From Elusimicrobiaceae bacterium (GTDB lineage Bacteria; Elusimicrobiota; Elusimicrobia; Elusimicrobiales; Elusimicrobiaceae), in the NCBI GenBank assembly GCA_017525025.1, contig JAFXUJ010000007.1, positions 1 through 64,000 of the forward strand: 64,000 nucleotides of DNA, written 5' to 3'. Shown one piece after another: positions 44,722-53,564 of this stretch; positions within the stretch are counted from its first letter, which is position 1; every line of letters begins with the position of its first letter. The notes beneath the pieces were generated by a model that saw nothing but the letters and a program-made list of their open reading frames with translations, was not told the DNA's origin and did not search any database. The position numbers and the translations under genes are program-made.

Positions 44722-46166
44722 ATATCGTATTAGCTGCCAGCGAGGCTTTTCCGTTTTGTAAAACGGGCGGGCTAGCGGATGTTGTGGGTGCTTTGTGTCA
44801 ACAATTCGCTGCCCGGAAAGGCAATAAAGTGCTCCTTTTCTTGCCGCATTACCGCAATATTGTGCGGGTTTCTTCGCTAAAAGTGGTTCCCGGCGTATAT
44901 TTAGTCCCGATAGGAGATAAAATTGAGCAGGTTTCTCTTTCCTATATCAACTGGGGAAACGTGCTCGTTTTCTTTGTGGGAAATCGCAAATATTTTGACC
45001 GTCCCGAACTGTATCGCACCCGTGAGGGGGAATATACGGACAATGACGAACGGTTTATTTTGTTCTCTCGGGCCGTGCTGGAAGGATGTAAATTTATCGG
45101 GTTCAGGCCGGACCTTATTCACTGCCACGATTGGCAAACGGGCTTGATTCCGGCTTATTTAAAAACCGTATATAAATTAGATGCTTTTTATACCCGTACC
45201 CGCAGCGTGTATACCATTCATAATATCGCTTATCAAGGACATTATCCGTACTCCTCTTTCCGCAAGGCAGGATTTCACCCGGTGGATTATACGCCGGATA
45301 AATTTGAATATTACGGCGGTGTGAGTTTTTTAAAAAGCGGAATTGTGTTCGCCGATAATATCAATACCGTTAGCCCCAATTATGCCCGCGAGATCCAAAG
45401 TGATCCGGCCATGGGTTTTGGCTTAGAAGGGCTTTTACGCTACCGCAATAAAAACTTCTGCGGAATTGTTAATGGTATAGATACCGACGTATGGGATCCG
45501 GAGTTGGATCCGGCCTTGCCGATTGGATATGATGCATCCGAAGTAATAGGCGGTAAGGCGGCGGCTAAACGTTTGCTATGCCAAGAATGTAAGTTATCCT
45601 TGGATTTGGAAAAGCCGGTAATTGGGATGGTTTCCCGGTTGGATTATCAAAAGGGGTTGGACATGGTGGTAGACGTTATTGAGAAGTTTAAAAACCGCGC
45701 CCAGTTCGTTATATTGGGCATGGGAGACCCCATGTTGGAAAAGGCTTTCCGCAGTTTGGCACGCAACAATGCAGGCAGTGTCAATTTCCAAGGTCGCTTA
45801 GACGAAGAACTCGCGCACCGCATTTATGCCGGGGCGGATATGTTCTTAATGCCCTCGCGTTTTGAACCGTGTGGGCTTTCTCAAATGATTGCCATGAAGT
45901 ACGGCACGATTCCGGTAGTTTCGCACGTGGGCGGCTTAGTAGATACTGTAAAGGGATATACCGGAGAAAATGAAGAGACGGCTACAGGATTTTTTATTGA
46001 ACCGTTTACACCCGCCGGTATTTGCCAAACACTTAACAAAGCGTTGCGCGTTTTTGAAGATAAAAAAAGGTGGTTGCGCCTTATGCGCAATGCCATGCGC
46101 CAGGATGTATCGTGGGATAAATCGGCCCGTTCCTATCTGGAACTGTACGAGAAAACAATTGTATAG
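44718..46166 (+). CDS. glgA: Glycogen synthase (ADP-glucose type)
   Basis: A 482-residue GT5 glycosyltransferase that extends alpha-1,4-glucan from ADP-glucose. The N-terminal KTGGLADVVGAL binds the nucleotide sugar. HCHDWQTGLIPAYLK, YTIHNIAYQGHYPY, MVSRLDYQKGLDM and PSRFEPCGLSQMIAM are all in place. It overlaps scpB by four bases and lies among chromosome and envelope genes, not with other glg genes. Confidence 0.96.
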   Translation: MNIVLAASEAFPFCKTGGLADVVGALCQQFAARKGNKVLLFLPHYRNIVRVSSLKVVPGVYLVPIGDKIEQVSLSYINWGNVLVFFVGNRKYFDRPELYRTREGEYTDNDERFILFSRAVLEGCKFIGFRPDLIHCHDWQTGLIPAYLKTVYKLDAFYTRTRSVYTIHNIAYQGHYPYSSFRKAGFHPVDYTPDKFEYYGGVSFLKSGIVFADNINTVSPNYAREIQSDPAMGFGLEGLLRYRNKNFCGIVNGIDTDVWDPELDPALPIGYDASEVIGGKAAAKRLLCQECKLSLDLEKPVIGMVSRLDYQKGLDMVVDVIEKFKNRAQFVILGMGDPMLEKAFRSLARNNAGSVNFQGRLDEELAHRIYAGADMFLMPSRFEPCGLSQMIAMKYGTIPVVSHVGGLVDTVKGYTGENEETATGFFIEPFTPAGICQTLNKALRVFEDKKRWLRLMRNAMRQDVSWDKSARSYLELYEKTIV

Positions 46167-46177
46167 AGGGCGGTTTT

Positions 46178-46966
46178 ATGAATTTCCCAAACGAAACACA
46201 AACTAAAAAAACAACTGCACCTAAACAGGTTTTTCGCTTATATCGGCACCTGTTTGTGTTGGTATTTGCCATCGCTATTTTGTGGCAAGGATTATTGTTC
46301 ATGGATATGCGGTTGGGGCAATATTACGACGAATTGAAAAATTCGTTTAAAGTAATTTTGACTTTGGACGGACAAGTTGACAACGATTTGCTTGCACAAA
46401 TGGGCGAGACACTTAACCAAAAGGCTGATATTGCTTCCGTTAAATTGTTTTCCGCTCAAGACGGGTTGGAAGTTGTCCGCCGTCAAAATCCGCAGTTGGT
46501 GCAGTCTCTTTTGCTGATGGGCCGTAACAAGATGCCCGCCTATTTTGAAATCCGGTTGACAGATGAAGCGGTACGGAATGTGGATGCCCTGTTGGCTAAT
46601 TTAACGTCCGAGTATAAGGGCGTTAAGCCTCATTACAATACAGACCATGCCCAGCTGGTTTTTATGCTAGGGTTGTGTAAAAAATTATTGCGCTTATCTT
46701 TGTGGGGAGCGGGGCTGTTGTTTCTAATATTTATGTTTTTGGTAGAAGCGCACCCGGCGGACAAGAAAAAATCGCATGCTCCCAGCGCGGTACTTTCCGG
46801 TGTGCTAGCCGGTGTAGGAGCGGCGTTGTTTTTCGTGCTCTTAATTTACCCGACGGGTTTTCTAAATACGGCGATTCGGGCGTTTACCACACCGGAACGA
46901 CAGATTTTGTTGATAGCTTTTTGTGGACTTTTAGGATGGACGTTATCTAAATGGCAAAAATTTTAG
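46178..46966 (+). CDS. ftsX: FtsX-like permease-fold protein
   Basis: A 262-residue membrane protein with FtsX topology: cytoplasmic N-terminus, one helix (about 25-47), an external domain (50-160, containing VKLFSAQDGLEVVRRQNP and PAYFEIRLTD), then three further helices. FtsX transmits ATPase action of FtsE to cell-wall hydrolase activators. Sequence likeness is weak; the call rests on topology and on the EnvC-like gene that overlaps it by 16 bases. No ftsE is adjacent, which is unusual. Confidence 0.7.
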   Translation: MNFPNETQTKKTTAPKQVFRLYRHLFVLVFAIAILWQGLLFMDMRLGQYYDELKNSFKVILTLDGQVDNDLLAQMGETLNQKADIASVKLFSAQDGLEVVRRQNPQLVQSLLLMGRNKMPAYFEIRLTDEAVRNVDALLANLTSEYKGVKPHYNTDHAQLVFMLGLCKKLLRLSLWGAGLLFLIFMFLVEAHPADKKKSHAPSAVLSGVLAGVGAALFFVLLIYPTGFLNTAIRAFTTPERQILLIAFCGLLGWTLSKWQKF

Positions 46967-48120
46967 CGATTCTTTGCATGTTGCTGCTGGGAGCCGCGCC
47001 GCTTTATTGCGACGAGGCGTCCGATCGCAAACGTGAAATTGAACGGCTCAAAAAAGAGGCCGCCCAAAAAGAAAACGAATTAAAAAAATACAGGGAAGAA
47101 GAAAAGAAAATTTCTAAAGAAATGTCAGCCTTAGAAAGCCAAAAAATGCGGACGCAGCAGATGAAGAATAAAGTAGAGTCGGACATTTCTTACGTAGAAC
47201 AAAACTTACTTTCCACTGAAGAAAAACGAATTGCTTTGGAGCGCAGTATGCCTATGTGGCAAGGCGTCGTGGGGGCAGAACTGGAAGATTATTATTTTAC
47301 TCCGCCTTGCCCGTTATGTGCCGGCGGATATAGTTTGGAACAGGAAATTTTTATCAACCGGATGATTACGCATAAAGCTGCTTTCTCTGCGGAGCTGCAC
47401 AAGGCCAATCTGGAAGCCAAAGAGCGCATCCAAACATTTGAGGAACGCAACCGTAAGCTCTTGGCACAAAGCTCCCGCATCCGGGAAGAACAACAGGTTA
47501 TTTCCCGTTCGTTTAACAAGAAAAAGAAAGATTTAGATATTACGAAACGTAAAGCGGATGCCATACGCAAGGAAATTAACGAGCTGAATAAATCAGCAGC
47601 AGAATTAAATAATTTATTGGCGTCGTTTGAACGTAAACGCAAGGCCGCTGCCAAAAAGACGGTTTCGGGGACTAATAAACAAGTAAGCGGGCCGCAAATT
47701 CCTGTTTCGGCATATAGTTTGCCGTGGCCGGTCAAGGGGAAAGTGTTGAGTAAATTTGGCAAGGAATACCGGGCCGATTTAAATACATGGATTTTCCGCG
47801 ACGGAATTAAAATTGCCGCCCGCCGCGATGAATCGGTACGTGCGGTGGCCGATGGCAGCGTCATTTATGCGGGGCCTTTCCGCTCGTATGGGAACGTAGT
47901 AATTATGGATCACGGAAAAGGATTTTTTACGATTTATGGCTTCCTACATGAAATCAAAGTTACTGTAGGAACAAAATTGTCCGAATCGGGGGTATTAGGT
48001 ACCGCCGGGCAGGATACGCAGGCGTCATCCGGTACGGGGCAATATGCTGTATATTTTGAAATTCGCCAAGGAACTACGGCGGTAGATCCGCAAAATTGGC
48101 TCACAAAAGAGGCATTATGA
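46951..48120 (+). CDS. envC: EnvC-like murein hydrolase activator, degenerate M23 domain
   Basis: A 389-residue exported protein: signal peptide (1-21), a long coiled coil (22-110 and 150-235), and a C-terminal LytM/M23 domain (about 260-389). The zinc site is broken: the usual HxxxD reads FRDGIKI without the metal ligands, and the final HxH reads AVYFEIR. Like E. coli EnvC it would not cut the wall but activate amidases under FtsX control. The overlap with the FtsX-like gene and the coiled coil support that reading. Its stop overlaps ctpA. Confidence 0.82.
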   Translation: MAKILAILCMLLLGAAPLYCDEASDRKREIERLKKEAAQKENELKKYREEEKKISKEMSALESQKMRTQQMKNKVESDISYVEQNLLSTEEKRIALERSMPMWQGVVGAELEDYYFTPPCPLCAGGYSLEQEIFINRMITHKAAFSAELHKANLEAKERIQTFEERNRKLLAQSSRIREEQQVISRSFNKKKKDLDITKRKADAIRKEINELNKSAAELNNLLASFERKRKAAAKKTVSGTNKQVSGPQIPVSAYSLPWPVKGKVLSKFGKEYRADLNTWIFRDGIKIAARRDESVRAVADGSVIYAGPFRSYGNVVIMDHGKGFFTIYGFLHEIKVTVGTKLSESGVLGTAGQDTQASSGTGQYAVYFEIRQGTTAVDPQNWLTKEAL

Positions 48121-49475
48121 AAGATAAAAAATTAAATCGTTATGCTGTGTTAGCAGCCGTCATTTTTTTCATTGGGACGCTTTTTCCCTATGCGTACGGA
48201 GAAGTGGACCGCAGTTTAAAAAAATTGCGCACCCTGGTAGAGGTGTTGGAATTTGTGCGGGAAAATTATGTGGAGCCGACGGATTCCGATAAATTGTTGG
48301 AAGGTGCCATTCGCGGCATGGTGGGAGAACTGGATGATTTTTCCCAATATTTAAACGAAAAAGAATTTAAAGGTTTAAAGAATGATACCCGCGGTGATTT
48401 CGGTGGGTTGGGTATCCGCTTGCAAAAAATAGACGATTTTATTACGGTCATCACGCCTATGCCGGGTACTCCGGCCTTTAAAGCAGGCATGATGCCGGGA
48501 GAGCGCATTTTGTTTGTAGATGATAAAGACCTAAGTGGTATGTCTTTGGAAGAAGCGGTAGAGCTCATGCGCGGGCCGGTAGGAAGCAAAGTTAAAATTA
48601 CCACCAGCCGTAAGGACGAAAAGACCGGAAAATACAAACGTCTGCCGGATTATCATTTTAAACGTGAACAGATTGTGCCGGAAGTAGTATATCACCGGAT
48701 GTTAGCGGATCACGTCGGCTATTTATATATGGTGGATTTCTCCGGGCATAGTTTGGAAGCGGTAGAAGCGGCTTTGCAAGATTTAACTAAACAGGGCATG
48801 AAACAACTGGTGCTGGATTTGCGCTTTAACCCCGGCGGCTTGTTGATGGGGGCTGTGGATATTTCAAAAATGTTTTTGCCCGAAGATAAAATGATTGTAT
48901 ATACGCAGGGCCGCAAGCCGACGTATTACCAAGAGTTTAAAACGAAAACAAACGGGGCTTATGTGGACGTGCCGATGGCGGTATTAGTTAACCAAGGTTC
49001 TGCCAGTGCCAGTGAAATTGTAGCGGGTGCTCTGCAAGATCATAAACGGGCTTTTGTAGTCGGCCAGCGAACGTTCGGTAAAGCCAGTGTGCAGCAACTG
49101 GTACCGCTTTCCGGTGGGAGAGGTTTGCGCTTAACGATTGCCCGGTACTATACGCCGCTGGGCCGCTTGATTCAACGGGATTATCGCGATAAATCCAAAG
49201 CCGAAGAAGGCGGAATTTTCCCGGATGTGGAGGTAACGATAAAAGCCAATGACGAGTATAAATTATTCAAACCGTATAGCGAAATTATTTATACGCCCGG
49301 GAAGCCCTTGCCCAAATTGGAATTTAAAGAAAAAGATCCCGTGTTGGATAAAGCCGTGGAAATTTTAACCGGTAAAATAACGTTGGAAGAAGCCATGGCC
49401 GAAAGCCAAAAAGCAGCTCAAGCTAAAAAAGCCGAAAAAAAGAACGAATCGGCGCCGGAAGAAATAGCGGAATAA
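48117..49475 (+). CDS. ctpA: C-terminal processing peptidase (S41)
   Basis: A 452-residue exported serine protease. It has an N-terminal signal or anchor (9-28), an S41 N domain (LVEVLEFVRENYVEP), a PDZ domain (PGTPAFKAGMMPGERIL) and the protease core with Ser in GSASASEIVAGAL and Lys in FGKASVQ. It trims periplasmic proteins, including wall hydrolases in other bacteria. The C-terminal 30 residues are Lys/Ala/Glu-rich. The ATG at 48117 overlaps the envC stop (ATGA); a TTG further up was discarded. Confidence 0.94.
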   Translation: MKDKKLNRYAVLAAVIFFIGTLFPYAYGEVDRSLKKLRTLVEVLEFVRENYVEPTDSDKLLEGAIRGMVGELDDFSQYLNEKEFKGLKNDTRGDFGGLGIRLQKIDDFITVITPMPGTPAFKAGMMPGERILFVDDKDLSGMSLEEAVELMRGPVGSKVKITTSRKDEKTGKYKRLPDYHFKREQIVPEVVYHRMLADHVGYLYMVDFSGHSLEAVEAALQDLTKQGMKQLVLDLRFNPGGLLMGAVDISKMFLPEDKMIVYTQGRKPTYYQEFKTKTNGAYVDVPMAVLVNQGSASASEIVAGALQDHKRAFVVGQRTFGKASVQQLVPLSGGRGLRLTIARYYTPLGRLIQRDYRDKSKAEEGGIFPDVEVTIKANDEYKLFKPYSEIIYTPGKPLPKLEFKEKDPVLDKAVEILTGKITLEEAMAESQKAAQAKKAEKKNESAPEEIAE

Positions 49476-49482
49476 TAAAACG

Positions 49483-50505
49483 ATGAAAAAAGATGTTCTT
49501 ATCTTAGGGATAGAATCCACTTGCGATGAAACCTCCGCGGCTCTTTTAAAGGGCGGGCGGGAGCTCGTGACCAATGTGATTTATTCCCAAATTGAAGAGC
49601 ATAAAAAATATCACGGCGTCGTGCCGGAACTGGCCAGCCGGGCGCATGCCGCCAAAATTGCCGGTGTAATCGCGCAAGCTTTGGGCGATAGCCCGCTTGA
49701 TTATGTGGCTTTTGCCAGCGGGCCGGGGCTTCCGGGCGGGTTGGTGGTAGGACGGGTAGCCGCTGAAACCTTGGCCACCCTTAAACAAGTGCCTATGATT
49801 GGGGTTAACCATTTGGAAGGCCATCTTTTTGCTTGCGATTTTGAGGGAAACGAGGTTAAAAACCGGTTGCAATTTCCGCTAATAGCGTTGGTGGTTTCCG
49901 GCGGACATACGGAACTGTGGTATGTAAAAGGATACGGAGCATATAAAGTATTGGGCCGTACCCGGGATGACGCCGCCGGGGAAGCTTTTGACAAAGTGGC
50001 TAAATTACTGGGATTACCTTATCCGGGTGGGCCGCAAGTATCTAAGCAAGCTCTCGCCGGCCGACGGGATGCCATTAACTTCCCGCGGCCGCTTATGCCC
50101 GGAACGTGGGAGTTTTCATTTAGCGGTATCAAAACGGCCGTTAGTTACTACTTGCGCGACCATAAACAATTTGATATAGCGGATGTATGTGCCAGTTTTG
50201 AACAGGCCATGGTAGATACGCTAACCACTAAAACACTGGACGCCGCAGTCCGATATAAAGTAAAACATATTGCGGTTGGCGGAGGGGTAGCCGCTAACAC
50301 GTTACTGCGTGAACGTATGCAGACATTAGCAGCGCAACGGGGAATAGAAACACACTTTGTGGATCGGAAATTATCCTCCGATAATGCGGCCATGATTGCA
50401 TTAGCTGCGTACAAAAAGTTAGAATACGCAGAGCGTACCGGCCAAACCATTAAGGCCAATGTGAACATTGATCCCAATATGAAAGTTAAAAATTGGGGTA
50501 AGTAA
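49483..50505 (+). CDS. tsaD: tRNA threonylcarbamoyladenosine transferase TsaD
   Basis: A 340-residue ASKHA-fold enzyme that makes t6A37 in ANN-decoding tRNAs. The N-terminal LGIESTCDETSAALL, the metal motif HLEGHLFA, ALVVSGGHTEL, FSFSGIKTAV and GGGVAANTLLRE are all seen. It starts 7 bases after ctpA. Its stop codon is in frame with the next gene, which prevents any N-terminal extension of that gene. Confidence 0.97.
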   Translation: MKKDVLILGIESTCDETSAALLKGGRELVTNVIYSQIEEHKKYHGVVPELASRAHAAKIAGVIAQALGDSPLDYVAFASGPGLPGGLVVGRVAAETLATLKQVPMIGVNHLEGHLFACDFEGNEVKNRLQFPLIALVVSGGHTELWYVKGYGAYKVLGRTRDDAAGEAFDKVAKLLGLPYPGGPQVSKQALAGRRDAINFPRPLMPGTWEFSFSGIKTAVSYYLRDHKQFDIADVCASFEQAMVDTLTTKTLDAAVRYKVKHIAVGGGVAANTLLRERMQTLAAQRGIETHFVDRKLSSDNAAMIALAAYKKLEYAERTGQTIKANVNIDPNMKVKNWGK

Positions 50506-50514
50506 GGAGCAGGT

Positions 50515-51717
50515 ATGATTTTATGGGCAATGCCCGATTCGGGTGACCAAACAAAAGAAGATTACGCCACTTGGGTAGCTCTTTTTAAACAAGAGAACCC
50601 TACGGTAGATTTAACGGTGCGGGTATTTACGCGTAATATCTTGTGGCGACGTATATTTACATTGAAAGGCCCGATGCACGGCGAGGAAATGCCGGATTTA
50701 ATCCAAATTCCGCACTATTGGACGGCGTTACTCGTTAAAGCCGGCGTGGCAGAAAATCTCTCCCAACTGGACCCGGGGCTTTCCTTAGCCAGTTGCTTAC
50801 TGCCGCTTAAAGAAAATTGCTACCAACCGGGCACGAAAGATTTATATTCTTATCCGTGGTGGTTTGATTTAAGTGCGCTTCATTACCGCGCGGACCACTT
50901 GAAAATGGTAACCGATCACCCGGAAGAAGATTTAAAAACGTGGCAGGGGCTCCTTTCTATTTGTGCGGCCCTGCGGGAAAAATTCCGCGATGTCCCCGGC
51001 TATTATCCCATGCAAAATAGTGATTGGCGCGGTTCGCTCTCTATGCGTAGCGCGCTCCCGTGTGTGTGGAGCCGTGGAATCAGTTTTTTTACGGAGGACA
51101 GGGCCTCCTCGCTGATAGGAACAAGCGGGTTTAAAGAAGCGTTGCGCGATTATGTCAATTTAGCGTTGCATGATTATATGCCCATCTTGCGTGAACGCGG
51201 TTCACTGGGTACGATGGTTTCCGGCAAAGCCAGCATGATGATTTCACGTAAACAAGGTATCAGTACGTTTGGGGCGCGGCGTGGCGGACGGGTCCGCACC
51301 GTGCCGGTGCCGGCTACCGGAGAGAAAAGTTGTGCGTATCTATCGGGGATGAATTTGTTTATCAATGCCGCTTCCCAGCATAAACAAGATGCGTTAAAAT
51401 TTATTAAATTTTGCGCTCGGCCGGATATGCAACTTAGGTATGCTAACATGGTGGAAGCGTTCCCTGCGTTTGAGGAACCCTTTGAGCAATTTATTGCCTC
51501 TTCTTCCCGCTTGCCGATTTACAAGGGGATTCTATCTTCTGCCCGCACGTTGCCTAATATGGTCATTATGGGTACGGTGATGGAAATTTTAAAACGAGTG
51601 CTTGCGGTATGTGCGGAACAAATTGTAGAGAACCGCTTTACGCAAGCTTCATTGGATAGAGAACTGGAAATGACCGCCAAAGAAATTGATTACCTGCTAT
51701 CCATTTATAAGGGGTAA
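50515..51717 (+). CDS. Solute-binding-protein-like protein without signal peptide
   Basis: A 400-residue protein with the layout of family 1 extracellular solute-binding proteins (sugar ABC type): MILWAMPDSG at the start resembles the first mature strand; MPDLIQIPHYWTALLVKAG, YSYPWWFDLSALHYRAD and FGARRGGRVRTVPVP match the family pattern. There is no signal peptide or lipobox, and an in-frame stop lies 9 bases upstream, so none can be added. It is therefore predicted to be cytoplasmic. No permease or ATPase gene is near. A GAF-GAF-GGDEF gene starts 3 bases after its stop. It may be a ligand sensor for that cyclase; this is inferred from position only. Confidence 0.75.
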   Translation: MILWAMPDSGDQTKEDYATWVALFKQENPTVDLTVRVFTRNILWRRIFTLKGPMHGEEMPDLIQIPHYWTALLVKAGVAENLSQLDPGLSLASCLLPLKENCYQPGTKDLYSYPWWFDLSALHYRADHLKMVTDHPEEDLKTWQGLLSICAALREKFRDVPGYYPMQNSDWRGSLSMRSALPCVWSRGISFFTEDRASSLIGTSGFKEALRDYVNLALHDYMPILRERGSLGTMVSGKASMMISRKQGISTFGARRGGRVRTVPVPATGEKSCAYLSGMNLFINAASQHKQDALKFIKFCARPDMQLRYANMVEAFPAFEEPFEQFIASSSRLPIYKGILSSARTLPNMVIMGTVMEILKRVLAVCAEQIVENRFTQASLDRELEMTAKEIDYLLSIYKG

Positions 51718-51720
51718 GAT

Positions 51721-53283
51721 ATGTTTGATAAAAAATCTTATACACTTTACAAATTTCATAAACAAATCAACCAATCCTTTCAAAACAAACGCGAATTGTT
51801 GGAATGTGCGTTGCCGGCTTTGCGCGATTTGTTCAAATTGGATCGGGTATACTTTTTTAACTGGCAACAAGAGTGGGCACTTTTGTCCCTTAAAATGATG
51901 TGCAAAAAAGAATACTGCATGGATATGCAGGAAGATATTTCCGTGGCAAACGAACCTGCTTTCTTGCGTCAGTTATTACAAACAGGTATAGCGGAAACGA
52001 CGGATCTAAGCTATCCGGCGTTGTATGTGTTGATCCGTTGGAAACGGCCGAGTGTGGAATTAAAATCGGGTGAGATTCGTTCTGTCTTGCGGGAAAAAGT
52101 AGGTGTGCTCCGGTTGGAACGTTTTCGTAAAAACCGTGTTTTTACGCCGGCGGAAATTGATCTAATTAAAGATTTGGGTAAAGAAATTTCCCACAACTTG
52201 TACAACACGGAAATTGACCAAATCAAAAACCAGCGATTAAGCATGTCTACCGCGCTGAACGATTTATCCACGATTTTTGCTTCTTCCTTGCGTCTTAACG
52301 ACGGTTTGGAACTCATTTTAAAGGGGGTACAACGTTTCTTTCAGTTTGACCGCGTGCACTTATATTTAACCAACTCCGAGGGAACACGCATTAAATCGGT
52401 GTGGGGGGTAGATATATCGGGCACGGTCACGCAAGAGTCCGGCTCGTCCTTGGGCGAAGAAGAAAAACAAATTTTAAAAGAAGTATTTGAATCTTCTGCC
52501 ACGTACCGCGCGCGGCGCAGTATCGTATATATTCCGCTTAAATTGCAGCGCAGCAAAGTGGGTTTTTTGACGTTTGATAATATTCTTTCGCGGCGGAAAA
52601 TCGGGTATTTGGATTTTATTTCGCTTCAGCAATTTGCGTCTCAAATGGCACTGTCTATTGACAACGCACGGCTGTTTGAGCGCGTGCAAGAATTATCTAA
52701 TTACGACGAACTGACCAAGCTCCCCGTGCGTCGCTATTTCAACGAAAAATTCGCCGAAGAAATTTACCGCTCTAAACGGTTTGGGTTGTCGCTCTCGCTT
52801 ATCATCATGGACATTGACTGGTTCAAACAAATCAATGACAACCACGGACACCAAATTGGTGATTGGGCGTTAAAATCGGTGAGTAAAATTATTCGTTCTT
52901 GCCTGCGGCAGACGGATGTGCCGTGCCGCTTTGGGGGGGACGAAATGGTTATTATGCTTCCGCGCACCAATAGCGAAGAAGCTAAAATCATTGCCCGCCG
53001 TTTAAAAGAGCGTATCCACGCCATCACTTTGCCGGACCGGGATGCATTGGAACCGGTACATTTGAGCATCAGTCAAGGGATTGCCACCTTCCCGTCTGAT
53101 GGAGCCACGGTAGAAGCTTTGTTGGAAAAAGCTGATAAGGCGCTTTATGTAGTCAAACAGCGCGGCCGCGGAGATTTTGCCGTGTACCGCGAAGTGCTTG
53201 ATCAACTCCAGCCCGAGCCGGAAGAACAACCCGCCGTTGCGGATAAGCCCAAAGACGCGCAAGAAGATAAACAGCTCCCATAA
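51721..53283 (+). CDS. Diguanylate cyclase, GAF-GAF-GGDEF
   Basis: A 520-residue soluble protein with two GAF-like sensor regions (about 20-165 and 175-325) and a GGDEF domain (about 335-495). The active-site loop is GGDEM (405-409) with Met in the last place; metal and substrate residues in MDIDWFKQINDNHGHQIGD are intact. An inhibitory I-site RQTD lies five residues before the loop, so feedback by c-di-GMP is expected. A short acidic Pro/Glu tail ends it. No membrane segment is seen. It is the last gene of the run that began at 41.3 kb. Activity is likely but the Met variant should be tested. Confidence 0.88.
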   Translation: MFDKKSYTLYKFHKQINQSFQNKRELLECALPALRDLFKLDRVYFFNWQQEWALLSLKMMCKKEYCMDMQEDISVANEPAFLRQLLQTGIAETTDLSYPALYVLIRWKRPSVELKSGEIRSVLREKVGVLRLERFRKNRVFTPAEIDLIKDLGKEISHNLYNTEIDQIKNQRLSMSTALNDLSTIFASSLRLNDGLELILKGVQRFFQFDRVHLYLTNSEGTRIKSVWGVDISGTVTQESGSSLGEEEKQILKEVFESSATYRARRSIVYIPLKLQRSKVGFLTFDNILSRRKIGYLDFISLQQFASQMALSIDNARLFERVQELSNYDELTKLPVRRYFNEKFAEEIYRSKRFGLSLSLIIMDIDWFKQINDNHGHQIGDWALKSVSKIIRSCLRQTDVPCRFGGDEMVIMLPRTNSEEAKIIARRLKERIHAITLPDRDALEPVHLSISQGIATFPSDGATVEALLEKADKALYVVKQRGRGDFAVYREVLDQLQPEPEEQPAVADKPKDAQEDKQLP

Positions 53284-53296
53284 AGCTTGAATGAAT

Positions 53297-53335
53297 TATC
53301 ATCCCCGCTATAAGCATACGGGGATGATATTTTTT
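53297..53335 (+). terminator. Intrinsic terminator of the long operon
   Basis: An 11-bp stem TATCATCCCCG/CGGGGATGATA (53297-53307, 53319-53329) has an 11-base loop and a following T6. It closes the run of eleven genes. Confidence 0.9.
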
Positions 53336-53410
53336 AAGAGCCGGAAAACGCTTGAAAACGATTATTTTTTCTATCCTTTTTCTCCGCCGTAAAAAAATCA
53401 AAAAAAATAG

Positions 53411-53439
53411 TTGACAACACGCCCAAAAGTTGCGAAAAT
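53411..53439 (+). promoter_or_regulatory. Promoter of the giant secreted protein
   Basis: A perfect TTGACA (53411-53416) is followed at 17 bases by an extended -10 TGC-GAAAAT (53431-53439). The start point is predicted near 53446. Confidence 0.65.
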
Positions 53440-53445
53440 GTAAAG

Positions 53446-53564
53446 GTACTGTATCGGCGTGTTTTTGAAGAAACTTAAACGCGTCGTTTTGCGCGTTTAT
53501 TTTGGCGCATGGATTTGTTGTTATTAAATTTAAATTAAGGGTGCCCCACATAGGGATTATATAC
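53446..53564 (+). promoter_or_regulatory. Long 5' leader with hairpin
   Basis: A leader of about 119 bases precedes the ATG. It contains AAACGCG (53477-53483) and CGCGTTT (53492-53498), a 7-bp hairpin followed by ATTTT, which could act as an attenuator or stabilise the message. I recognise no riboswitch in it. AGGGA lies 9 bases before the ATG. Confidence 0.4.

Noticed and set aside
50515-51717. The solute-binding-like gene as a pseudogene that lost its signal peptide
   Set aside because: It is full length, has a good GGAG ribosome site, no internal stop, and is tightly placed in a long operon. Truncation by decay is less likely than a cytoplasmic role.
53502-53564. TTG start 21 codons before the giant secreted protein
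   Set aside because: It would bury the signal peptide 21 residues inside the protein. The ATG at 53565 starts directly at a normal signal sequence and has an AGGGA site.
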